A stretch of 64,000 nt of DNA, from NCBI RefSeq assembly GCF_009002475.1, contig NZ_AP019860.1:868001-932000 (forward strand), in the 5' to 3' direction. Made by a program: the position numbers and the translations under genes. Shown in pieces: positions 8,250 through 18,930 of this stretch; position 1 is the first letter of the stretch; every line of letters starts with the position of its first letter. Under the pieces are notes generated by a model that saw only the letters and a list, made by a program, of their open reading frames with translations, made no database searches and had not been told where the DNA came from. Source of the stretch: Candidatus Uabimicrobium amorphum (GTDB lineage Bacteria > Planctomycetota > Uabimicrobiia > Uabimicrobiales > Uabimicrobiaceae).

Positions 8250-9479
8250 ATGAATAAAGCAAAGTATTTGCTTCTAGGTTTGTTATTGTTCAGTCTAGTC
8301 TTTGCCCCTGCCCAAGAAGACAGCCTATTAGGTGGTGACGGTGGTGACGATGCTGGTCTTTTCGGTGGCGGTGGCGACGATGACGGGGGCCTTTTTAGTA
8401 GCGGTGGCGACAGCGACAGTGGCGAAGGGGGTGATGGCGGTCTTTTCGAAGGCGACGACAGCGACGACAGTGCCCTTGATGGTGACACGGAACTAGACGC
8501 TGCTGGCGGTGACTCTGGTGACGATGTTGGTGGTGACTCCGGTAGCGCTGCTGTAGATGATTCAGCAGAAGCGGAGGACTTCGAGGAAGAAATGACTTTT
8601 ACTTACCGCGATGTCCCGGTAACACCTGAAAGAAGAATCATTGACTTTTTTATCCCATCCACTATTGCTAGCTTTGAAGCTAATATAATGCCAGGGATTG
8701 ATGTCGAAGAGATCGATGGCGCTGAGTTTGATATTGTGGAATACCATATTGAGTTCGGCCATATGATTGAAATGTCACCCAACTTATATCTTAGTGTGGG
8801 TGTCAAAACTTCCATATACGATTTCATCGTTGACATTAATGGTCTTGAAAATAGCGACGTATTTTACGCGTTCGACCTACCATTGGCACTACATTTCGTT
8901 GCCAGTGACCAACTTATGATTAGTTTTGAAGTTACCCCTGGTTTGCACTCTGACTTACAAGGTGCTTTTGATGCGCGCGATTTTCAAATTCGTGGTGGAA
9001 TGAATGTTAGCTATGCTGTTAGTAATACATTGGCCTTAATTCTAGGGGTTCATGTGATCCCTGATCAAACTAGTTATCGTGTATTTCCTGTGGGAGGGGT
9101 TATTTGGAGACCAGATCCACAGTTGGAAGTTCGCGTACTGGCTCCTTTTGATGCAAGAGCTACTTTTCACTTGAATAAGTTTAATTTAAGTTTTATTGCT
9201 TTCTACGAAAGTATTTTCTTCGAGCATTTTCGGGTAGATGACAGCACTGCATTCTCTAATATTGATGCAGATGACGACTTCAATTACTACTCAATGCGCG
9301 CAGGTCTTGGTGTGCGTTACCAATTTACCAAAGGGTTTTTCCTTGAACTTCTAGGTGGAGGAACTTTGGACGGCGAGCTGGATTTCAATAAAGATGATGC
9401 CAATGATGTTTCATTGGAAGGTGGAAGTTTCTTCGCGAAGATAGGTTTTACTGTGAACTCCTCTATCTTTGACAATTAA
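8250..9479 (+). CDS. Asp/Gly-rich outer-membrane-type protein, copy 2
   Basis: This is the tandem paralogue of the gene at 6523. The 409-residue product has the same start context (AGGAGA, then ATG 8250), an identical signal peptide, and an acidic Gly/Asp/Ser linker that has diverged in length and register (GGDDAGLF, GGDGGLFEGDDSDDSALD). A barrel-like domain follows that is clearly homologous throughout (RDVPVTPERRIIDFF, EVTPGLHSDLQGAFD, GGVIWRPDPQLEVRV). Most barrel differences are conservative while the linker tolerates indels, as expected for a disordered spacer. Both copies look intact and are probably both expressed. Function is unknown; an outer-membrane surface or porin-like role is inferred. 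Confidence 0.8.
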   Translation: MNKAKYLLLGLLLFSLVFAPAQEDSLLGGDGGDDAGLFGGGGDDDGGLFSSGGDSDSGEGGDGGLFEGDDSDDSALDGDTELDAAGGDSGDDVGGDSGSAAVDDSAEAEDFEEEMTFTYRDVPVTPERRIIDFFIPSTIASFEANIMPGIDVEEIDGAEFDIVEYHIEFGHMIEMSPNLYLSVGVKTSIYDFIVDINGLENSDVFYAFDLPLALHFVASDQLMISFEVTPGLHSDLQGAFDARDFQIRGGMNVSYAVSNTLALILGVHVIPDQTSYRVFPVGGVIWRPDPQLEVRVLAPFDARATFHLNKFNLSFIAFYESIFFEHFRVDDSTAFSNIDADDDFNYYSMRAGLGVRYQFTKGFFLELLGGGTLDGELDFNKDDANDVSLEGGSFFAKIGFTVNSSIFDN

Positions 9480-9560
9480 TTTCGCAAGATTATCATTATT
9501 TACTTGACTTCCTTATATCTGCGGATATAATTCACCAAAATCTGTATCAAAATCACATTT

Positions 9561-9609
9561 ATTACTATTTCAGTAACTCATACACTTTGTTACTGAAGTA
9601 GTAATTTTT
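9561..9609 (+). terminator. Rho-independent terminator after OMP copy 2
   Basis: The 17-bp stem 9561-9577 / 9589-9605 has one T.G wobble and is followed by TTTTT. Relative to the copy 1 terminator, an A-T pair has become G-C and a C-G pair is added, so pairing is preserved by compensatory change. It lies 20 bases before the atp operon start. Confidence 0.8.
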
Positions 9610-9624
9610 ATATATGTAGAGGTT

Positions 9625-9816
9625 ATGAGAGACTATATTCAATATTCACATGTCGGTATACTATTTATCGCCATATTTTTGCTATTTGTCTATGGAGGAA
9701 TCCAGTTAGACAAAAAGACAAATTTACAACCCTTATTTACAATTCTGGGTGTTTTACTCGGCTTTGTAATGGCATGCTACAAACTCATTAAAGAAACAGA
9801 GGTAAAAAAAAAATAG
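9625..9816 (+). CDS. atpZ: AtpZ, small membrane subunit of F-ATPase operon
   Basis: The 63-residue protein has two membrane helices (about 10-28 and 36-54) joined by a short loop with LDKKTNLQP, matching the AtpZ/ATPase gene 1 pattern (G.LDKK....P...I.G...G). AtpZ proteins sit in the membrane with AtpI and have been linked to assembly of the rotor or Mg/Ca transport. The start ATG has AGAGG seven bases upstream. It opens the complete atp operon, just after a strong terminator, so the operon promoter must lie in or near 9500-9620. Assignment rests on size, topology and position. Confidence 0.7.
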   Translation: MRDYIQYSHVGILFIAIFLLFVYGGIQLDKKTNLQPLFTILGVLLGFVMACYKLIKETEVKKK

Positions 9817-9839
9817 TTCGTGTTTTTTTTGTCTATGCC

Positions 9840-10178
9840 ATGTTGCTTATGGGAGTGTGGTTTGTCTCTTGTTGTGTCGTGTATAGTTTTTCAGATACAG
9901 AAAAGTTCTTTGACCTAAGTTTAATTATAGTTGTCATGCTGTTTATCATGACAATTGCAATCACAAGCAAAATCATATTACTACACAAATTTCCCGACAG
10001 CCTAGAATCCTTCTATTTTAGCATAATAATCCGCTTTTTTAGCATTCTCACTTCTTTACTTTATTTCCGAATGTACCATAACAAAAATTTAGAGTTAATC
10101 GTGGTTTTGTGTGTGATTATATATTTTATAACTTTGATTTACGATACTATTTACGTCGAAAGACAATTAAATGTCTGA
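9840..10178 (+). CDS. atpI: AtpI-like membrane protein
   Basis: The 112-residue product has four predicted helices (about 3-18, 24-44, 59-76, 85-105) and lies between atpZ and atpB, where AtpI is normally found. Sequence similarity to AtpI is weak and rests on topology and position. AtpI assists c-ring assembly in other bacteria. No clear ribosome-binding site is visible before ATG 9840; an in-frame ATG at 9849 is an alternative. The gene overlaps atpB by 8 bases, implying translational coupling. Confidence 0.6.
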   Translation: MLLMGVWFVSCCVVYSFSDTEKFFDLSLIIVVMLFIMTIAITSKIILLHKFPDSLESFYFSIIIRFFSILTSLLYFRMYHNKNLELIVVLCVIIYFITLIYDTIYVERQLNV

Positions 10179-10992
10179 GTCAAAAGAAGAAAAATTAGAT
10201 GTTATCCACCATCTACTTGATACTCAAACAATACAAATATTCGATTGGTCTTATACACTACCAACTTTAGAGATACCTCTAATGGGCGAAGTGTATACGC
10301 TTCCCATTACGAAAAATGTATTGATGATGTGGATAGCTGCGGGTTTAATGCTGATCATATTCCCTATCGTCTGTCGTCAAAAGTCACTAGTCCCTACCGG
10401 ATTAAGAAACTTTTTCGAAGCCATTTTGGTTTTTATTCGCGACGATATTGTTTACAGCAATATGGACAAAGAAGATGGCAAAAAGTACCTACCGTACTTG
10501 TGGACATTGTTCTTTTTCATCTTTTTCTGTAACCTATTGGGATTAGTTCCTTTCGCAGCAACTGCTACGGGAAACATTGCAGTGACAGCAACCTTAGCGT
10601 TAATAAGTTTCCTATTTGTTCACATATCTGGAATCATGAAAAACGGCTTGGTGACCTACTTGAAGTCTATCGTACCTCATGTACCCCTCGCCATTTGGCC
10701 GCTTCTGCTTATTGTCGAAATCATGGGGCACATTATTAAGCCCTTTGCGTTGGCAGTGCGTTTATTCGCAAACATGACAGCGGGTCACGTATTAATTCCA
10801 GTATTTTTAAGTTTTATCGTATCCTTGACTGGCGGACTTCCTGCATACGTAGGTTATCCTGTAGGGATACTCCCCTTGTTCATGGCAATCGCAATTACTC
10901 TCCTTGAGGTTTTGATTGCAATGATTCAAGCTTACATTTTTACGTTTTTAACTGCGGTATTTATGGGAATGGCGTTACACCCAGACCATTAA
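10171..10992 (+). CDS. atpB: ATP synthase F0 subunit a
   Basis: This is the F0 subunit a (273 residues), the stator half-channels for proton transfer against the c-ring. The protein has an N-terminal extension to about residue 45, then five or more hydrophobic helices. The essential Arg lies in VRLFANMTAGHV at about residue 197, and the C-terminal helices with E and Q/H (LLEVLIAMIQAYIFTFL) match the family. It overlaps the preceding gene and is followed by atpE after 33 bases. Confidence 0.95.
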   Translation: MSESKEEKLDVIHHLLDTQTIQIFDWSYTLPTLEIPLMGEVYTLPITKNVLMMWIAAGLMLIIFPIVCRQKSLVPTGLRNFFEAILVFIRDDIVYSNMDKEDGKKYLPYLWTLFFFIFFCNLLGLVPFAATATGNIAVTATLALISFLFVHISGIMKNGLVTYLKSIVPHVPLAIWPLLLIVEIMGHIIKPFALAVRLFANMTAGHVLIPVFLSFIVSLTGGLPAYVGYPVGILPLFMAIAITLLEVLIAMIQAYIFTFLTAVFMGMALHPDH

Positions 10993-11274
<282 letters not shown>

Positions 11275-11287
11275 TGTAGGTGTAAAC

Positions 11288-11881
11288 ATGTCTATATTGA
11301 CAAGAAATTTGGGCAAAATAATGATCATCTTAATGCTCGTTATTCCCAATACCGTATTGATGGCAAGTGGTGACGGCGCACAAATTACCAAACTTGAAAA
11401 AGGTTTGATGTTTTGGAGTCTGGTAACATTTTTCATCGTTTTCCTTATTTTGAGCAAAGTAGCTTGGAAACCGCTTATTGCGGGATTAGAGCAAAGAGAA
11501 AACACTATCCGCGGCAACATTGAAGACGCGGAGAAAAAACAAAAAGAAGCTGCTCAAAAACTACAAGAGTATGAAGAAAAATTGTCCAAGGCGGAAGATG
11601 AGGTAAAAGCAATTTTCGATTCGGCCAAGACAAACGCAGAGCAAATCAAAAAAGAAATGATTGCGGAAGCGAACAAAGAATGCGACAGTATTCGCGCTCG
11701 TGCAGAAAACGATATCAAACTAGCAAAGCAACAAGCCGTAGAAGAAGTGTTCAAAACCGCTGCTGATATATCAATAGCAATAAGTACCAAACTGATTCAA
11801 GAGTCGTTAGATGAGAAAAAGCAAGCAAAAATCATCGAAGATACACTGAAGACGTTTGAAGATTTAAAAACACTAAACTAA
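11288..11881 (+). CDS. atpF: ATP synthase F0 subunit b
   Basis: This is the peripheral-stalk subunit (197 residues). Unusually for b, a signal-peptide-like hydrophobic segment (residues 8-26, ending MASGD) precedes the normal membrane helix (about 42-60, MFWSLVTFFIVFLILSKVAW). The rest is the Lys/Glu/Ala coiled coil that dimerises and reaches subunit delta. Either the protein is processed or it has a second membrane pass. The start ATG 11288 has AGGTG upstream; a later start would remove the extra segment but no better-placed ATG is seen before the true helix. Confidence 0.9.
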   Translation: MSILTRNLGKIMIILMLVIPNTVLMASGDGAQITKLEKGLMFWSLVTFFIVFLILSKVAWKPLIAGLEQRENTIRGNIEDAEKKQKEAAQKLQEYEEKLSKAEDEVKAIFDSAKTNAEQIKKEMIAEANKECDSIRARAENDIKLAKQQAVEEVFKTAADISIAISTKLIQESLDEKKQAKIIEDTLKTFEDLKTLN

Positions 11882-11890
11882 TGTCGAAAT

Positions 11891-11914
11891 CTGAATGCTA
11901 GTATTAGCATTCAG
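11891..11914 (+). other. Hairpin between atpF and atpH
   Basis: The perfect 10-bp stem CTGAATGCTA / TAGCATTCAG closes a 4-base loop GTAT, 10 bases after the atpF stop. No T-run follows. It may stop exonucleases or partially attenuate transcription, separating F0 and F1 expression. Confidence 0.5.
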
Positions 11915-11943
11915 GTTCTGGCACCATGTAAAACGGAAAACAA

Positions 11944-12501
11944 ATGCAAAACACAATAATTGCTCGTACTTTCGCAGAAGCCTTCTACGATATTATTTGT
12001 GATAGTGAAGACAAAAAAGATTTGTTGGACCAACTGAGCTTTTTAGTGAAATGCGTTGGCGAACAACACGATTTTGCGGTTTTTTTGGCAACACCAAAGA
12101 TAAGCCGCGTGGTAAAGGTCGACTTTATCGAAAAAGTGTTTCGCGGCAAGTTACATGACAGCTTGGTCAACTTTTTGCAAGTACTCACCAATAAAGGTCA
12201 CCTCTCTGCTCTTTGCGACATTTATCGCGAAATAGAAAGTTTACAAGAACTAGAAGGTAGTAAGGTGAAGGTTTTTGTGACCACAGCAACGCCTCTTGCA
12301 GCAGATCTCAAAACCAAAGTGGTAAATGCTTTGAAGAAAAAACTTTCTGCTGACATCGTTCTCGTGGAACAGGTTAAGGCCGATATTTTAGGGGGCTTCA
12401 TCATACGTGTTGAAGACACTTTAATAGATGGCTCTATTAAACATCACCTAGAAAAGATAGGCAATTGCATTTTAGAAAGAAGTAAGACATATGGGATTTA
12501 A
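11944..12501 (+). CDS. atpH: ATP synthase F1 subunit delta
   Basis: Subunit delta (185 residues) links the b stalk to the top of the alpha3beta3 head. The N-terminal helical domain ([12 protein letters not shown]...) and the C-terminal region with the family signature ([32 protein letters not shown]) are both intact. It overlaps the atpA start by 11 bases, so the two are translationally coupled. Confidence 0.93.
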   Translation: MQNTIIARTFAEAFYDIICDSEDKKDLLDQLSFLVKCVGEQHDFAVFLATPKISRVVKVDFIEKVFRGKLHDSLVNFLQVLTNKGHLSALCDIYREIESLQELEGSKVKVFVTTATPLAADLKTKVVNALKKKLSADIVLVEQVKADILGGFIIRVEDTLIDGSIKHHLEKIGNCILERSKTYGI

Positions 12502-13996
12502 ACCAGAAGAAATCGCCTCTATTATACAGGAAGAGATTAAGCAGTATGGTAAAGATCTCGATGTATCAGAAGTTGGCCAAGTGATAGAGGTAGGCGACGG
12601 TATTGCCCGTATTTACGGTTTGAGAAACGCGATGGCTGGTGAAATGCTCACGTTTGAAAATGGCGTTTCCGGCCAGGTATTCAACTTAGAAGAAGACAGC
12701 ATCGGGGCAATCATTCTCGGCGAATCAACAGAAATCAAAGAAGGTTTTAGTGTTGAGTGCACAGGGAAAGTACTAAGCGTTCCTTGTGGACCTGGCATCA
12801 TTGGACGGGTTGTTGATCCTTTGGGAAACCCTCTTGATGGAAAACCTGCTATCAAAGCAGATGTCTATCGACCTGTGGAAAGTACTGCACCAGGTATCGC
12901 AGATCGTCAATCAGTTTTTGAACCTTTACAAACAGGTATTAAAGCTATTGACTCAATGATTCCCATTGGTAGAGGGCAGCGTGAGTTGATTATTGGCGAC
13001 CGTAAAACTGGTAAAACAGCTATTGCGATAGATACGATTATCAACCAAAAAGACACAGGTGTAATCTGTGTATATGTTGCGATTGGTCAAAAAGATTCTA
13101 CGGTTGCTGGGGTTATCGAAACACTCAAACAACACGGAGCACTTGACTACACAGTAGTAGTAAACGCTTCGAGTTCTGCACCTGCGCCGCAACAGTTTAT
13201 TGCGCCATACTCTGGATGTGCGATTGCTGAGTACTTTATGTACGAAGAAAATAAGCACACCTTGGTTATCTATGACGACCTTTCGAAACAAGCGGTAGCG
13301 TATCGCCAAGTTTCTCTACTACTCAACCGTCCTCCTGGACGTGAAGCTTTCCCTGGAGATGTTTTCTACCTTCACTCGCGCTTACTAGAGCGTGCAGCAA
13401 AACTTTCTGATGATTTGGGAGCCGGTTCACTAACAGCTCTTCCGATTATCGAAACGCAAGAAGGTGAAGTTTCGGCCTATATCCCTACAAACGTGATTTC
13501 AATTACCGACGGTCAGATCTATCTAGTTCCCGACCTATTCTTCAACGGTGTACGCCCCGCTGTAGACGTTGGTATCTCCGTTTCGCGTGTAGGTGGTAGT
13601 GCTCAGGTAAAGGCGATGAAAAAGATCGCTGGTAGTTTGCGTCTTGACCTCGCGGCATTTCGCGAACTAGAAGCTTTTGCACAAATGGGAACCGATCTCG
13701 ATCCCGCAGCAGCAAAACAATTAGAGCGTGGGAAACGTATGGTTGAGGTTCTAAAACAAGGCCAATACAAACCACTAAAGATTGCGGATCAAGTCATTAT
13801 CATCTATGCCGGAACCCAAGGCTACCTTGATGATGTTGATGTAAAAGATGTGGCTAAATTCGAACAAGATCTTCTTGAGTACATGCATTCATCTGAAAAA
13901 GGTGTTGTAGATGCTTTAGCAGAGAAGAAAGATTTAAGTGAGGAAGACAAGCTAAAGTCTGCAATAGAAAAATTCAAGAGCAAATGGAAATCATAG
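12491..13996 (+). CDS. atpA: ATP synthase F1 subunit alpha
   Basis: The non-catalytic nucleotide-binding subunit (501 residues, normal length) shows the N-terminal beta-barrel ([11 protein letters not shown]), the P-loop GDRKTGKT at about 169-176, the Walker B region ([16 protein letters not shown]), the [20 protein letters not shown] signature and the helical C-terminal domain. It starts inside the end of atpH and is followed 6 bases later by atpG. It is highly conserved, with no irregularities. Confidence 0.97.
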   Translation: MGFKPEEIASIIQEEIKQYGKDLDVSEVGQVIEVGDGIARIYGLRNAMAGEMLTFENGVSGQVFNLEEDSIGAIILGESTEIKEGFSVECTGKVLSVPCGPGIIGRVVDPLGNPLDGKPAIKADVYRPVESTAPGIADRQSVFEPLQTGIKAIDSMIPIGRGQRELIIGDRKTGKTAIAIDTIINQKDTGVICVYVAIGQKDSTVAGVIETLKQHGALDYTVVVNASSSAPAPQQFIAPYSGCAIAEYFMYEENKHTLVIYDDLSKQAVAYRQVSLLLNRPPGREAFPGDVFYLHSRLLERAAKLSDDLGAGSLTALPIIETQEGEVSAYIPTNVISITDGQIYLVPDLFFNGVRPAVDVGISVSRVGGSAQVKAMKKIAGSLRLDLAAFRELEAFAQMGTDLDPAAAKQLERGKRMVEVLKQGQYKPLKIADQVIIIYAGTQGYLDDVDVKDVAKFEQDLLEYMHSSEKGVVDALAEKKDLSEEDKLKSAIEKFKSKWKS

Positions 13997-14002
13997 GTAA
14001 TC

Positions 14003-14866
14003 ATGGCTGAAATTAAAACCTTAGTAAAACGTCGCAAAAGTGCTAAAAATATCCAAAAGATAACCAAAACAATGGCGCTTATTGCTGCGGCAAAGTACAA
14101 AGTAGCTTCACGCAAAGTGACAGCTGCGAAGCCATATGCCGAGAGCTTGAATAAATTAGTTGCCGATTTAATGAGCAGAGATTCAAGTTTGTCGCATCCT
14201 CTAGCTAGTAAAAGAGAAAAAGTGCAAAATGTCTCTTTGATCGTCATCTCTTCGAATCGTGGATTTTGTGGGGCTTATAACACCAATGTTATCAGTTATG
14301 CCAAAAAAGAAATTCAGAAACTCGAAGAACAAGGCAAGAACGTATCTCTACATGTAGTCGGAAAAAAAGCATCTGTTATTTACAATGAGAGTAGTGGACC
14401 AAAGGAACTCTATCTTGAATTAGAAGATGCAAACTACGACAAGGTATATGCTCTCGCCGAATTATTGATCGATCAATATTTAAATAATGAAGTTGACGAG
14501 GTACGTGTTGTTTTTATGGAATACATATCGGCAACACAGCAAAAACCGAAGGCAACGACATTTTTGCCATTTCCTATTGATGAGTATCGCAGCGAAGAGT
14601 CTTCGGGTAACTATGAAGTCTATCCCGATGTGAACGAAGTCTTAAATTATGTTGTTCCGCAAAGTATATATTCGAACCTTTATCGCATTTTCTTAGAAGG
14701 TGCGGTGAGCGAACACATCAGTCGAATGCTGGCGATGAACAAGGCGACCGACAATGCGGCAGACATGATCAAAGACTTGACCAGGCTGTATAACAGAGCA
14801 CGTCAAGCACAAATTACTAGCGAGCTTTCGGAAATTATGGGCGCAGTTCGTTCTTTGCAAAAGTAA
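14003..14866 (+). CDS. atpG: ATP synthase F1 subunit gamma
   Basis: This is the central rotor shaft (287 residues). Long N- and C-terminal helices form the antiparallel coiled coil (KRRKSAKNIQKITKTMALIA at the start; NKATDNAADMIKDLTRLYNR near the end, the family's most conserved region). The central Rossmann-like part contains ISSNRGFCGAYN. The AGGTAAT site and the 6-base gap from atpA indicate cotranscription. Confidence 0.96.
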   Translation: MAEIKTLVKRRKSAKNIQKITKTMALIAAAKYKVASRKVTAAKPYAESLNKLVADLMSRDSSLSHPLASKREKVQNVSLIVISSNRGFCGAYNTNVISYAKKEIQKLEEQGKNVSLHVVGKKASVIYNESSGPKELYLELEDANYDKVYALAELLIDQYLNNEVDEVRVVFMEYISATQQKPKATTFLPFPIDEYRSEESSGNYEVYPDVNEVLNYVVPQSIYSNLYRIFLEGAVSEHISRMLAMNKATDNAADMIKDLTRLYNRARQAQITSELSEIMGAVRSLQK

Positions 14867-14888
14867 TCTTACATAACATATGTATTGA

Positions 14889-16382
<1,494 letters not shown>

Positions 16383-16391
16383 AAAGAAGGC

Positions 16392-16805
16392 ATGAGCGAC
16401 AAAAAAATCAAATTTCTCATCACCACACCAGAAGGTGCAGCAGTTACCGAAACTATTAATTGGTGCGTTCTTCCCGCGGTAGATGGTGAATGGGCTATAA
16501 AATATGACCACGCTCCTGTTGTTCTGTTACTCGGCCAAGGAACTCTACGTATCAACACCGATGCGTGGAAATATTTCCATGTAAGATCAGGTATTGCTCA
16601 TATTGGCAACAATGAAGTGAATATCATATGTGACTCCGCTATAGATGCTTCCAAGCTTTCGGAAGATGAATTGCAGGGACATTTAAAAGAGCTTTTAGAG
16701 CAATCTCCTACTGATGCAAAAGAAAAAAGCAAGTTGCAGAAGTCTATTACTGAGGTAAAATCAAAACTACATACCTTACAGCAAATGCAACAAGTTTCCG
16801 CCTAA
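16392..16805 (+). CDS. atpC: ATP synthase F1 subunit epsilon
   Basis: The epsilon subunit (137 residues) couples gamma to the c-ring and can inhibit ATP hydrolysis. The N-terminal beta-sandwich shows the usual P.DGEWAI...HAPVVLLLGQGTLRI pattern, and residues 90-135 form the C-terminal two-helix region. It is the last gene of the operon, 9 bases after atpD, and a strong terminator overlaps its stop codon. Confidence 0.93.
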   Translation: MSDKKIKFLITTPEGAAVTETINWCVLPAVDGEWAIKYDHAPVVLLLGQGTLRINTDAWKYFHVRSGIAHIGNNEVNIICDSAIDASKLSEDELQGHLKELLEQSPTDAKEKSKLQKSITEVKSKLHTLQQMQQVSA

Positions 16806-16849
16806 ATAACAAAAGCACCAGAAATTCTGGTGCTTTTGTTATTTTTCAT
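16804..16849. terminator. Bidirectional terminator of the atp operon
   Basis: A stem of about 19 bp (arms around AAAAGCACCAGA and TCTGGTGCTTTT) with a 3-base loop is flanked by A-runs on the left and T-runs on the right. It ends the atp operon and, read on the minus strand, the convergent gene ending at 16892. Confidence 0.9.
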
Positions 16850-16891
16850 ACCTGTATTCATATCTATCTTCATCTTAATGGAACCTCTGTT

Positions 16892-17512
16892 CTAGTAGCG
16901 AACATTTACCCAAACATAGCGTCCATTGCGAAGAACTCTTACGCGTTTTGATCTACTATTATTTCTGCGTACTCTGTGGTTGTTATTGTAGTGGTAATTT
17001 TTGCTGACTCCATGATTTCTGTGACGGAAATCTCTATTCACTCTATGATTTTTATTGTAGTGAAAGTTCCCATTCACTCTATGGTTTCTGGTATTGCGAA
17101 TGTTTCTATTGTTGCGGAAATCTTTGTTGACTCTATAATCTCTGGTATGGCGGAAATTCTTATAGACGCCGTGATGCCTAGTGTTGCGAAAGTTTCTGTT
17201 CACACCATGGTTTCTATTGTGGCGAAAATCTCTATTTACTCGATGGTTAGAGTTGTATCTGAGGTTTATATTGAAACCGCTGTTTCTCGTATTGCGGAAG
17301 TTGCGATTGTTTCTAAAATTTCGGTTGGTTTGGAAATTTCGATTGTTTCTATAATCTCTGTGTACTACACGGTCTCTATGATGTCTTGTTTGTACGTGAT
17401 AGTGGTTATTGTTAGACCATCGCTGATGGCGTGTATCATAGGTCTGACAGTTGTCGGCATAAAGTGCAGTTGTAGATAGTGTTGCGATCGCTGCAAATAA
17501 TAGCTTTTTCAT
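16892..17512 (-). CDS. Secreted Arg/His/Asn-rich 12-residue repeat protein
   Basis: The 206-residue product has a clear signal peptide (KKLLFAAIATLSTTALYA, then DNCQTYD). Residues 75-180 consist of a 12-residue repeat with consensus NH(R/G)V.(R/K)(D/N)FR(H/N)(N/T)R, about eight units with some indels. The protein is strongly basic and almost devoid of acidic residues. The C-terminus ends in RVRVLRNGRYVWVNVRY. GGGGA before ATG 17512 is a good ribosome-binding site. His clusters could bind metals, and the positive charge could bind acidic polymers such as the hyperacidic surface proteins in this window; both are inference. No family is recognised. The 36-base periodicity suggests growth by repeat duplication. 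Confidence 0.7.
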   Translation of the reverse strand: MKKLLFAAIATLSTTALYADNCQTYDTRHQRWSNNNHYHVQTRHHRDRVVHRDYRNNRNFQTNRNFRNNRNFRNTRNSGFNINLRYNSNHRVNRDFRHNRNHGVNRNFRNTRHHGVYKNFRHTRDYRVNKDFRNNRNIRNTRNHRVNGNFHYNKNHRVNRDFRHRNHGVSKNYHYNNNHRVRRNNSRSKRVRVLRNGRYVWVNVRY

Positions 17513-17758
17513 TTTTTTCCCCTTTGTTGTACTAGTCAGTTAATCATTTTATAATTTTATTAAGTGTGAATATAGCAAACGCCATGCCAAAGTCAAATTT
17601 AATCACAATTCGTATGCTGGATTATTGATAAAACAAGGTGTACGTCTGTTTTTTTTTGTAATGCGTATTTCAAAAAGCTATACTCGTATATTATATGTGT
17701 GTTAAAAATTGTGCAATTTGTGTATAAAAAAAGGGACATTATTTCAATGGGAGACACA

Positions 17759-18847
17759 ATGCTGAAAATATGGTTCATTCTCGCGCTACTGTTCACAGGC
17801 TGTTCGTATAAGCTCATTGAGAGCAAACAAATAGATGTTGTTCATCCTCAAAGTACAACGGGCATTCCTTATTATCTACCAAAAAGTATGTTCCTTGTAG
17901 ATTTGCAAATCGGTGATAAGGTTGTGGAGACAGTCAAAACCGATAAAGACAATAAAGTGATTTCAAAACAGCAAATACTACAATACGAGGCAAAAATAAA
18001 ACTAACACAAAAGGCGGTTCCTGATCCGGATCAGGTGTATCTATTAAACTACGATAGTAGTATTTGGTACAACGACAGCATTGATGTTCGCATTTCTAAA
18101 GATGGTTTTATCCAGACGTTTGTTTCCGATATCTTACCTGAAGAAGACTTTACCGCAAAAGTGGAGGGGGAGAGTAAGGACGAAAGCAGCATTGAATTGC
18201 CCAATTCCTCGATAACGTTAAACTTTACCATTACCGATGCCCCACAAAAATTTTCTTCTGAAGAGGCGCGTTTGGTGAGTGAACTCCGCGACGATTTAAA
18301 AGTTCTCAAAGGCAACCAAAATTTTTCCTTCGATGTTCGCGATAAAGAGCAGCAGGTGAGAATTAACAATCCTGTGGCCACCGGAAATTTAAAAATGACA
18401 CTGAGCGCAAAAAAATTCAGTGTGAAAAACAAAAAAAATACTACGACACAACCACCAACGACTACAGAGGAGTTCGATAACGGTATCAAATTTCGTTTAC
18501 CGTATCCTTATGTGGTCAATCTGTCTCTGTACTACGAAAATAGAGAAGGAAAGTCCGTCAAGCTCGCCAATATGAATACCATCGCTCTATTACCAGATGA
18601 TTCGCCGGTGTATACGCTACCTGCGGAACGCTACGCAATGGTCCATAGTGCCTTAGTTGCTGAATTTCGCAATGGACAATTGCAGAATTCCAAAATCAAA
18701 AAGCCGAGTCCAGTGTACTCAATATTAAATTTGCCGAAAACGATTTTAGGTGAGGTAAAAGAACTATTAGAGGCGATCGGACAGGCCATTGATTCCAAGA
18801 TCGGCGCTATATTGGGCGTGGGTGGTGCCGCCGCGGGTGGAGCATAA
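17759..18847 (+). CDS. Lipoprotein of unknown function
   Basis: ATG 17759 is chosen because GGAG lies six bases upstream and it yields a compact signal with lipobox LFTGC, placing the lipidated Cys at residue 15; upstream in-frame codons would give an implausible extension. The mature part (about 345 residues) is predicted beta-rich with no recognisable domain. Residues near 225-235 carry a Thr/Pro run, and the C-terminus ends in a Gly/Ala-rich tail (GVGGAAAGGA) after an amphipathic helix. It is monocistronic, with a strong terminator after the stop. A periplasmic or outer-membrane location is expected. Confidence 0.7.
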   Translation: MLKIWFILALLFTGCSYKLIESKQIDVVHPQSTTGIPYYLPKSMFLVDLQIGDKVVETVKTDKDNKVISKQQILQYEAKIKLTQKAVPDPDQVYLLNYDSSIWYNDSIDVRISKDGFIQTFVSDILPEEDFTAKVEGESKDESSIELPNSSITLNFTITDAPQKFSSEEARLVSELRDDLKVLKGNQNFSFDVRDKEQQVRINNPVATGNLKMTLSAKKFSVKNKKNTTTQPPTTTEEFDNGIKFRLPYPYVVNLSLYYENREGKSVKLANMNTIALLPDDSPVYTLPAERYAMVHSALVAEFRNGQLQNSKIKKPSPVYSILNLPKTILGEVKELLEAIGQAIDSKIGAILGVGGAAAGGA

Positions 18848-18863
18848 ATTATCGTTGTATTGA

Positions 18864-18900
18864 TTTTGAGACCTTCAATTTGAAGGTCTCAAAAGTCTTT
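18864..18900. terminator. Terminator hairpin, first copy of a repeated element
   Basis: The 14-bp stem TTTTGAGACCTTCA / TGAAGGTCTCAAAA closes loop ATT (18864-18894) and is followed by GTCTTTTTA. It serves the lipoprotein gene and, in reverse, the convergent mini-FloA gene. A near-identical hairpin recurs at 19271-19301. Confidence 0.8.
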
Positions 18901-18930
18901 TTATACCAAGGACTTAAGGTTTTCTTTGGT

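Noticed and set aside
16976..17479. Regular 36-base repeats that could suggest a CRISPR array, and an open frame on the + strand
   Set aside because: The repeats have no unique spacers; they encode the 12-residue repeats of the minus-strand secreted protein, which has a signal peptide and ribosome-binding site. The + frame is a by-product of the same periodicity.
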